NCBI GenBank assembly: GCA_965659665.1
Contig: CBFHWU010000026.1
Span: 1 to 39,837, forward strand
Reading direction: 5' to 3'
From: CBFHWU01 sp965659665
Lineage (GTDB): Bacteria > Bacteroidota > Bacteroidia > Flavobacteriales > Flavobacteriaceae
Length of the DNA: 39,837 bases
How positions within the stretch are numbered: the first letter of the stretch is position 1; every line of letters starts with the position of its first letter. Below are positions 34,376 through 39,837 of the stretch, piece after piece. The position numbers and the translations under genes were made by a program. Below the pieces are notes generated by a model that saw only the letters and a list, made by a program, of their open reading frames with translations, searched no databases and had not been told where the DNA came from.

Positions 34376-36261
34376 AAAAAATTATACTGCCGTTTTTTTT
34401 AGCTCTCGGCGTTTATACTACAGCACAAGATATTAGTCGCTATTTATTTGAGAAAGAATCACATTCTATTTTAAAAGATAGTCAAACAGTGCTTGAGATT
34501 CTCGATCACAAAAATTTTATCACCACCAAAAAATATACGGTCATCATAAAAAATAAATACGCTGACTACTTAAAAAATATCCGTATTTATTATGATGATT
34601 TTAGAAAGGTGAAAAAAGCTAACGTTCAGGTTCGGGATCTTAAAGGAAATGAAATTAAGGCGTATAAATTGAAAGATTTTGAGGATAAAGTATATGATTT
34701 TTCAAACATTGATTCCGATAGCCGATACAAAGTACTAGAACCCTCACTGACCAATTACCCATTTGAAATTGAGGTTAACTATGAAGTTCATCATTCTGCT
34801 TCTTTATTTTACAATTTTTGGCAACCACAATATTACAAAATGCGCATCTTAAATGCACAATTAAAAGTCATTGATCAAACACGTTCTAATCTGCGATATA
34901 CCACAAAAAATATTGCTGAACCCATAACAACTGAAGAGAAGGAATCAACAACCTATCATTGGGAAATTGAAAACATAGATCCTATAAAAAATGAATCCTT
35001 TAACCGCCAAATGGAAGATTATTTTGCGACAGTTATTCTTGCTCCAGTAAACTTCGAAATGGATGGTTACCAAGGAGCGTTATCCTCATGGGAACTGTTT
35101 GGTCAGTGGGTCAACAAATTAAATGCCTCGAGAAATACCCTCGAGGATTCAGACATCGAAGCAATCAAAAATCTTGAATTGCAAAAAGAATCTTCAATTG
35201 AAACCATTAAAAGTGTTTATCGATTTTTACAAGAAACTACCCGGTACATCAGTATTCAAATTGGAATTGGAGGGTATCAGCCTTTTGAGAGTAAAATGGT
35301 TCATGAAAAAAAATATGGCGATTGTAAAGCTTTGTCTTTTTACACCCAATCCCTATTAGATATATTTAACATCAAAAGTTATTATACCTTAATTAATGCA
35401 GGAGCTGAAAAAAAAGACCTTGATACTGGCTTTCCAAGCCCCTATTTTAATCACGCTATTTTGACCGTTCCCATCGAAAAAGACACTTTATTTTTGGAAT
35501 GTACTTCCCAAACCAAGCCATTCGGATATGCAGGAAAATTTACTGGAAACCGCAAAGCCTTGTTAATTGATCACGATAAAAGCCAACTCATCAATACCCA
35601 ACGATATACAACAGAAGATAATCGACAAGAAAACAATATCCATGTGGCCTTTGATTTATCGAATGGAGCTTCAAAGGTTACTGTCACCAAAAATTATTAC
35701 GGAACCGAAATTGAACACCACGGGTTTTTAGATCAGTACCAAAAAACAGAAAAGAAAAAATTAAACTGGATACAAGACACCTTTGACTTCGGGGGAGCGA
35801 TAACTATTGATTCCTTTACATTATTTCCCATTCAGGGGGATATTTTTCCTCAAGGAGGATTTGAATTGATGTTTTCCAATAAAAAAGAAGCCGTAAAAAG
35901 AGGAAATAGAATGTTTATTTCACCTTATAAATATATGACCAGATCTCCGCAAATTCCCAATGAAAATGAACGTAAAACTCCTGTTCGGATTCGTTTTGGT
36001 TATCAAGTAAAAGATCGTATTACTTATACCATGGACCACTCAAATTTTAATATTGAAAACCTAAAAGATGATCTCCATATTGAATCGGAATACGGATCAT
36101 ATGCCTTAACCATTGAACAACAAGCAAACTCCGTTGTTTTGAACAGAACATTTCAATTGAACGAAGGCATTTACGCACCAGATGAATTTGAAGCCTTTAA
36201 AGCTTTTTTGATCACGGTCAAGAAAAACGATAAAACCAAAATAATTTTAAAGTTTCCGTAA
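34372..36261 (+). CDS. DUF3857/transglutaminase-fold protein, catalytic residues present
   Basis: 629 residues with a signal peptide (KKIILPFFLALGVYTTAQ). The DUF3857 domain covers residues about 40-200 (YDDFRKVKKANVQVRDLKGN, SLTNYPFEIEVNYEVHHSAS). The transglutaminase-like domain carries Cys318 in KKYGDCKALSFY, His361 in PYFNHAILTV, and the segment LFLECTSQTKPFGYAG, typical of this family. It may be a periplasmic protease or peptide-acting enzyme; the substrate is unknown. Paired DUF3857 genes are common in Bacteroidota. Here the second keeps the active-site residues while the first has lost them. Confidence 0.88.
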   Translation: MKKIILPFFLALGVYTTAQDISRYLFEKESHSILKDSQTVLEILDHKNFITTKKYTVIIKNKYADYLKNIRIYYDDFRKVKKANVQVRDLKGNEIKAYKLKDFEDKVYDFSNIDSDSRYKVLEPSLTNYPFEIEVNYEVHHSASLFYNFWQPQYYKMRILNAQLKVIDQTRSNLRYTTKNIAEPITTEEKESTTYHWEIENIDPIKNESFNRQMEDYFATVILAPVNFEMDGYQGALSSWELFGQWVNKLNASRNTLEDSDIEAIKNLELQKESSIETIKSVYRFLQETTRYISIQIGIGGYQPFESKMVHEKKYGDCKALSFYTQSLLDIFNIKSYYTLINAGAEKKDLDTGFPSPYFNHAILTVPIEKDTLFLECTSQTKPFGYAGKFTGNRKALLIDHDKSQLINTQRYTTEDNRQENNIHVAFDLSNGASKVTVTKNYYGTEIEHHGFLDQYQKTEKKKLNWIQDTFDFGGAITIDSFTLFPIQGDIFPQGGFELMFSNKKEAVKRGNRMFISPYKYMTRSPQIPNENERKTPVRIRFGYQVKDRITYTMDHSNFNIENLKDDLHIESEYGSYALTIEQQANSVVLNRTFQLNEGIYAPDEFEAFKAFLITVKKNDKTKIILKFP

Positions 36262-36381
36262 CTCATTTACCCAAAAACAAATGGTAACATTTTTGTATTA
36301 CTCGATTTTTTAAGGTCGCCTTTTTTTACACTACTCAGCTGTTTTTTTATATAAAACCTCTTTTTTTTGATTACCATGCGT
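36262..36381. other. Gap after the DUF3857 pair
   Basis: Short AT-rich gap. A weak inverted repeat TTACC ... GGTAA at about 36268-36288, followed by ATTTTTG, might act as a terminator for the plus-strand pair, but the stem is only 5 bp. Confidence 0.3.
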
Positions 36382-36710
36382 TTATTTACAATCTTTATCC
36401 ATCAAGTTTCGTACTTCTAAAACACCCTGAATTTCATACTCGCTATCATAGTCAGCAGGAAATCCTTCCTCTACTCCCTCCATGTGTAGCACATTAATTT
36501 TTACAAAAAAAAGGGAGGCAGACTTGTTTTTAGTGAGATCATCATAAGGTTGTTGTAAGGGTTCCGTATGATCATACGCTCAAAATATACCAGCTGTTTT
36601 TACACGGCTCAAAACTATGGGATTCAACCCCTAAAATTAATTTGCCTGTTAAGGATTTAGATGTTTGTACAACTATTGTGTCGTGCTGTTATCTATGATT
36701 CGTTTCAATA
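36382..36710 (-). pseudogene. C-terminal remnant of an unrecognised gene
   Basis: Reading on the minus strand, coding-like sequence runs DTIVVQTSKSLTGKLILG, then VESHSFEPCKNSWYILS, shifts frame, and goes on YDHTEPLQQPYDDLTKNKSA, FFVKINVLHMEGVEEGFPAD, SEYEIQGVLEVRNLMDKDCK to a TAA at 36382-36384. No start and no upstream part is recognisable. The amino-acid composition and length of the open pieces argue for a real but broken gene. The family is not known to me. Confidence 0.5.
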
Positions 36711-36929
36711 GATTTATGCTTTGTTTTTTTGATGAGTGCTTACATGACAGTATGAAATATCTCACCATCTAAATAAACATAACAATGTTTTTACAATACA
36801 TGGGGTACTTTTTTTAAAAAAAAGACCTTTGAAAATAATTTTTTTATTGTGCATAGCTAGGGGGATAGATTTTGTGGTTACCCCTTTATTCTTAATCTAT
36901 ACGACCCTAAGCTTCTCGACGGATAGTAC
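36711..36929. other. AT-rich gap, nothing recognised
   Basis: T- and A-rich sequence between the gene remnant and the ORF6N gene. No hairpin with a stable stem and no credible coding frame was found. Confidence 0.3.
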
Positions 36930-37478
36930 TTATTTTTTTTTTCGTTTGGTGGTGTGTTTAAGCTTAAGCACAGCAAAATTGAGTTCAAGGGTTGTTTCGG
37001 ATTCTTTTTCAGTCATTTCTTGGGCGAATAAATCTGTCATAAGCTTACCACTTTTTTGAAGTAAACTTTTCTTTTTTTGACTTTCAATGTGTTCATGGTT
37101 TGATAACTCTGCTGTTGTTTGTTGCAAGGCGCGAATTTTAGCAAAAGTCTCGATAATCAGAAAGGTGGTTTGTGTAGCTTTTTTGCTCTTTAATATGGTG
37201 GCGAGCATATACAACCCTTTTTCGGTAAAAGCTTTTGGGACAACCCTAACTTTATTGAAGTTTGTGGACGAAATTTTCGACCGCAAATCTTTCCATTGCT
37301 GGGGTTCAAGTGTAATAAGGTAGTCAGATGGAAACTTACCTGGGTTGTTTTTGACCGCTTCATTGATGCGCTTGGTTGCCACCCCATAAAGTTGCGCCAC
37401 ATCACGGTCTATCAGTACACGATGATTGTTTATTTCAATAAGAAGATGTTCGATGTGGGTGATGGAGTGGTTCACCAT
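36930..37478 (-). CDS. ORF6N-domain protein
   Basis: 182 residues. The N-terminal about 100 residues form an ORF6N domain: VLIDRDVAQLYGVATKRINE, NNPGKFPSDYLITL, and VVPKAFTEKGLYMLATILKS. The C-terminal part is a Lys/Glu/Gln-rich helical tail likely to form a coiled coil, ending in a very basic TTKRKKK. ORF6N is a DNA-binding-type domain known from phages and from many bacterial accessory genes. The exact role is unknown; regulation of a mobile or defence-related locus is possible. Its presence marks the start of the accessory-looking right end. Confidence 0.9.
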   Translation of the reverse strand: MVNHSITHIEHLLIEINNHRVLIDRDVAQLYGVATKRINEAVKNNPGKFPSDYLITLEPQQWKDLRSKISSTNFNKVRVVPKAFTEKGLYMLATILKSKKATQTTFLIIETFAKIRALQQTTAELSNHEHIESQKKKSLLQKSGKLMTDLFAQEMTEKESETTLELNFAVLKLKHTTKRKKK

Positions 37479-37530
37479 AATGATGATTTGGATTTGGTTA
37501 TTTTAAAATTACAAAAAACTAAGGACTTCA

Positions 37531-37573
37531 ACACCGACCCTAGGCGTAAACCCATTTCTAAGCTATTCGGTGT
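37531..37573. repeat. 7-bp inverted repeat with long loop
   Basis: ACACCGA and TCGGTGT are separated by 29 bases in the 134-base gap between the truncated lipoprotein gene and the ORF6N gene. It could be a leader hairpin of the ORF6N transcript or an ancient element end. Confidence 0.3.
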
Positions 37574-37612
37574 ATAAAGAGTTGTGAAAATAACAAGTAA
37601 GGCTATGGTACT

Positions 37613-37816
37613 TCAAGATATCCTTTTTAGATAGGCACGAGACACAGCCTCGCGCCAGCGGGGGAGAATAAGTTCTTCCTTAGGTTCAACAATTTTTTCT
37701 TCTTTATCAGTTTGTGTTAAATCAATTGTAGATTTTTCTTTTTTTGGTGTTTTGCTGTTGTGATTACAACTAAAAAAGAGAATAATTATAACTAATAAAT
37801 ATGCTGGTTTCTTCAT
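37613..37816 (-). pseudogene. Truncated copy of the DUF4348-like lipoprotein gene
   Basis: The first about 45 codons are nearly identical to the full copies at 37874-38380 and 39035-39556 (lipobox LFFSC, then KTPKKEKSTIDLTQTDKEEK). Right after EELILP the similarity ends and the frame enters the REP-like repeat (RWREAVSRAY), then stops at 37613. The DUF4348-like domain is absent. A lipidated short peptide could still be made. It is preceded by its own copy of the CDKSDSGC tail. Confidence 0.75.
37634..37660. repeat. REP-like hairpin at the break of the truncated gene
   Basis: GGCaCGAG pairs with CTCGcGCC (one A-C mismatch) around loop ACACAGC, followed by the AGCG end of a GCCAGCG tail. Loop and tail match the copy at 32204-32245 while the stem bases differ. 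The repeat begins exactly where the lipoprotein copy loses homology. Confidence 0.6.
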
Positions 37817-37832
37817 TTTTTAAATGGTTTAA

Positions 37833-37862
37833 TTAACATCCACTATCAGACTTGTCACAGGA
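37833..37862 (-). other. Duplicated tail of the upstream gene (CDKSDSGC, stop)
   Basis: The minus-strand frame reads VSCDKSDSGC and TAA, then about 16 bases to the ATG of the truncated lipoprotein copy. It starts within about a dozen bases of the stop of the preceding full copy. It matches the last codons of the partial gene at the right edge (CDKPDSGC). It is a recombination scar, not a gene by itself. Confidence 0.6.
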
Positions 37863-37873
37863 TACATTACTCC

Positions 37874-38380
37874 TCAGTCTTCAATTGAAACTAAAAACCA
37901 ACACCCACTAAACACTTCAAAACTTAAAATTATTCGATAATCGTTATCAATCCCCCCTCTCTTGTATAAATATGTGGATTCTACTTTGTCAAAAGAAACC
38001 TCATAATCAATAGCAACTTTATCCTCTGTAAAATCAAAATATCGGTAATAGTTAGATTTTTTATTTTGAATAAAGTCAATTGTTGGCTCTACGTCAGTTA
38101 GGTCTTTATAATAAATATGTTTTAAAGGGTATTTAACTCTGTTTTTTTGAAAAACACTGTCCTTGCTAAAACGCTCAAAAAACATATCAAAATCATCAAA
38201 GGTTTCATTGCAGTTTGTTGGCGGTGGGAGAATAAGTTCTTCCTTAGATTCAACAATTTTTTCTTCTTTATCACTTTGTGTTAAATCAATTGTAGATTTT
38301 TCTTTTTTTGGTGTTTTGCTGTTGCGATTACAACTAAAAAAGAGAATAATTATAACTAAAAAATATGCTGGTTTCTTCAT
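37874..38380 (-). CDS. DUF4348-like lipoprotein, copy 2
   Basis: 168 residues. A lipoprotein signal peptide ends in LFFSC (Cys17), then a Lys/Glu-rich linker. From residue about 55 comes a compact domain starting NCNETFDDFDMFFERFSKDS, then VFQKNRVKYPLKHIYYKD, which resembles DUF4348 (acidic start, FQxxRxxxPL). The last segment is IILSFEVFSGCWFLVSIED. It is a close paralogue of 39035-39556, with differences concentrated in the middle (residues about 105-150). It should be anchored in the membrane facing the periplasm or surface. Function is unknown; an immunity role is suggested only by the array arrangement. Confidence 0.85.
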   Translation of the reverse strand: MKKPAYFLVIIILFFSCNRNSKTPKKEKSTIDLTQSDKEEKIVESKEELILPPPTNCNETFDDFDMFFERFSKDSVFQKNRVKYPLKHIYYKDLTDVEPTIDFIQNKKSNYYRYFDFTEDKVAIDYEVSFDKVESTYLYKRGGIDNDYRIILSFEVFSGCWFLVSIED

Positions 38381-38397
38381 TTTTTAAATGGTTTAAT

Positions 38398-38474
38398 TAA
38401 CATCCACTATCAGACTTGTCACAGGGACCTGAGAATAGTACCTCTATTTTATAATTCTTATGCTGCCAAAGTTT
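38398..38474 (-). other. Fragment ending in the CDKSDSGC tail
   Basis: After a TAA at 38475-38477, the minus-strand frame reads KLWQHKNYKIEVLFSGP and CDKSDSGC to TAA at 38398-38400. This is 25 codons of what looks like the very C-terminus of another protein, carrying the same tail as the partial gene at the right edge. It directly precedes lipoprotein copy 2, as the tail precedes copies 1 and 3. Confidence 0.55.
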
Positions 38475-38481
38475 TTATTCA

Positions 38482-39006
38482 TTAGTTTAATTGAGTATTT
38501 TTTTTCCAAATAATATCGGAGTCAGGAATTCCAAGATCAGAAGTTAAATAAAAAATGTTGTTAGAAACACTATCAACATTAATTGACATCAGATTTATTT
38601 TTTTGAAATCGTTTGACTCAAAATTAGTCTTAAAGACTTCTTTATTAATTCTTTTCCTGACATTTATTGTGTCAATAAATAATTCTAAATCAATTACGTT
38701 AGCATGCGAAAAATCAATAAAAATATTTTTATCTCCTACACCAGTATTTATTACAGAGCTGTCATTTAAACTGAATTTTTTGATAAATAAAAGACCTTCT
38801 TTATTATTTAGTATTACTTTTTTTCTAAACCTAACTGTGTCATTACTAATAGGCCAATAATTAAATAGAGTGTCCTTAGTAGTAGATAATCCAGTTTTAT
38901 TTGTTGGTTTTTTTGCTAAATTAACTGAAGCTTTTTCTATTGCCTTTGGCTTGCTTTGGCAGGCACATAAGACTACAATTAAAATAATTACTAAAAATGC
39001 TTTCAT
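38482..39006 (-). CDS. Lipoprotein of unknown family
   Basis: 174 residues with a lipoprotein signal peptide (KAFLVIILIVVLCACQSK, lipid anchor at a Cys of LCAC). The mature part is rich in Asn, Asp, Lys and Ser with short beta-type segments (TLFNYWPISNDTVRFRKKVI, FIDFSHANVIDLELFIDT). It has no similarity that I can see to the DUF4348-like copies between which it lies. Its stop is followed, after about five bases, by the KLWQHKNYK fragment. Function is unknown. Confidence 0.8.
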   Translation of the reverse strand: MKAFLVIILIVVLCACQSKPKAIEKASVNLAKKPTNKTGLSTTKDTLFNYWPISNDTVRFRKKVILNNKEGLLFIKKFSLNDSSVINTGVGDKNIFIDFSHANVIDLELFIDTINVRKRINKEVFKTNFESNDFKKINLMSINVDSVSNNIFYLTSDLGIPDSDIIWKKNTQLN

Positions 39007-39034
39007 TATATATTTCAGAACCTAAAATACCTAT

Positions 39035-39556
39035 CTAATTTTCTATTGAAACTAAAAACCAACAACTGTTTAATATTTCAAAACTAAAAATTACACGGAT
39101 ATCATTATCTATTCCACTCCTTTTGTAAAGAAAAGTTGAGTCCTTTTTCTGAAAATATACCTCGAACTTTCCATATTCGTTGTTAACGGCATCTTTGTCT
39201 TTAGTGAAATCTGTGTATTTATAATAATAAGATTTTCTGTCTGTGATAAAATCAATGGTTACATCATCGTCTATCAAATCTTTATAATAAATATGTTTTA
39301 AAGGATATTTAACTCTGTTTTTTTGAAAAACACTGTCCTTGCTAAAACGCTCAAAAAACACCTCAAAATCATCGAAGGTTTCATTGCAGTTTGTTGGCGG
39401 TGAGAGAATAAGTTCTTCCTTAGATTCAACAATTTTTTCTTCTTTATCAGTTTGTGTTAAATCAATTGTAGATTTTTCTTTTTTTGGTGTTTTGCTGTTG
39501 CGATTACAACTAAAAAAGAGAACAATTATAACTAAAAAATATACTGTTTTTTTCAT
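39035..39556 (-). CDS. DUF4348-like lipoprotein, copy 1
   Basis: 173 residues. The lipobox is VLFFSC (Cys17), and the linker KTPKKEKSTIDLTQTDKEEK is identical to that of the other copies. The domain begins NCNETFDDFEVFFERFSKDS, then VFQKNRVKYPLKHIYYKD, and ends VIFSFEILNSCWFLVSIEN. Compared with copy 2, residues about 105-150 have diverged (FITDRKSYYYKYTDFTKDKD against FIQNKKSNYYRYFDFTEDKV) and are five residues longer, as expected if this region determines specificity. It starts 24 bases after the stop of the partial gene at the right edge, so the two are probably one operon. Confidence 0.85.
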   Translation of the reverse strand: MKKTVYFLVIIVLFFSCNRNSKTPKKEKSTIDLTQTDKEEKIVESKEELILSPPTNCNETFDDFEVFFERFSKDSVFQKNRVKYPLKHIYYKDLIDDDVTIDFITDRKSYYYKYTDFTKDKDAVNNEYGKFEVYFQKKDSTFLYKRSGIDNDIRVIFSFEILNSCWFLVSIEN

Positions 39557-39579
39557 TTTTCAAATGGTTTAATTAACAA

Positions 39580-39837
39580 TTAACATCCACTATCAGGTTT
39601 ATCACAGGGATTAGGGAATATTACTGGAGGTGGTGGTTTTGGTCTTGGTGGTGGCGCAGGCGTTGGTTTTGGAGGCTCTATTTTGCCAACCGCTCACCAG
39701 TCCATCTAAACTAATATGTCCAGATTTGCTACCGCTATGGGCTTTATCACTTACAATATCTGTTATCGGCCACCCCCAAGAGTTGCCGCTACCGTCCCAG
39801 TCGCCATTGGCTTTGCTTTTGTCTTCAAAGGTTTCTT
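39580..39837 (-). pseudogene. C-terminal end of a large secreted-type protein, frameshifted in view
   Basis: Minus-strand coding enters from the right edge with ETFEDKSKANGDWDGSGNSW, GWPITDIVSDKAHSGSKSGH, ISLDGLVSGW, which looks like a jelly-roll or concanavalin-type domain of a surface or RHS-like protein. After that the original frame gives implausible sequence and stops at 39611. One base over, the frame reads VGKIEPPKPTPAPPPRPKP, PPPVIFPN, CDKPDSGC and stops at 39580. The second frame is preferred because its end is repeated in front of lipoprotein copies 2 and 3. Either a real frameshift or a base error is present. Most of the protein lies outside the window. Confidence 0.55.

Noticed and set aside
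36829..37059. Plus-strand open frame overlapping the ORF6N gene
   Set aside because: It is antisense to a well-supported domain protein and has a composition expected from the complementary frame.
37531..37573. Inverted repeat as an integron attC site
   Set aside because: It lacks the GTTRRRY and RYYYAAC ends and there is no integrase or cassette array.
36930..39837. Prophage or integrated element suggested by the ORF6N gene
   Set aside because: No integrase, capsid, terminase, portal or attachment repeats; ORF6N alone is not enough.

Overview
The window looks like a chromosome segment of a marine-type member of the Flavobacteriaceae (phylum Bacteroidota). It is AT-rich and has no Shine-Dalgarno tracts. 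Several genes carry TAnnTTTG -7 boxes, the Bacteroidota promoter type. There are TonB receptors with CarboxypepD_reg domains, DUF3857/transglutaminase proteins and a myxol-type carotenoid cassette. No replication gene, integrase, transposase or CRISPR array was seen.

Layout. 1-930: the 5' part of a secreted carbohydrate-binding-like protein running off the left edge. 1235-4080: tRNA-Arg(CCT) and the operon crtA-crtD-cruF, with the tRNA overlapping the end of cruF. 4352-9149: a secreted beta-propeller-like protein, a PhnA-domain protein, a DEAD-box RNA helicase with a DbpA-type RNA-binding domain, and a stand-alone crtI. 9274-20025: PAP2 phosphatase, large secreted metalloprotease, HxlR regulator plus small membrane protein, divergent TonB receptor, membrane protein, a DUF6428/ArsC-like phosphatase pair and a penicillin-acylase-family enzyme. 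20073-22205: four adjacent decayed genes (outer-membrane barrel protein, TonB receptor with its middle deleted, small secreted protein, Kazal/DUF6174 lipoprotein). 22341-29851: a SHOCT-like secreted protein, then a LysR regulator divergent from a complete histidine-utilisation operon hutH-hutU-hutI-hutG. 29895-36261: prolyl oligopeptidase and two overlapping DUF3857 genes.

36382-39837 is accessory in character. It holds a gene remnant, an ORF6N-domain gene and a tandem set of small lipoprotein genes (two full DUF4348-like copies, one truncated copy, one unrelated lipoprotein) downstream of the C-terminal end of a protein whose bulk lies outside the window. Three of the lipoprotein genes are each preceded by a copy of that protein's last codons (ending CDKxDSGC), so the array appears to have grown by recombination at the gene junction. 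This is the best candidate for an undescribed system here, possibly a secreted effector with multiplied immunity-type lipoproteins. That function is inference only.

Functional links. CruF, CrtD and the CrtA-related enzyme together modify the acyclic end of a monocyclic carotenoid (myxol-like), fed by CrtI; phytoene synthase and lycopene cyclase are not in the window. HutH, HutU, HutI and HutG convert histidine to glutamate plus formamide. A REP-like hairpin with a CACAG loop and varying stem occurs two or three times, once at the break in the truncated lipoprotein gene.
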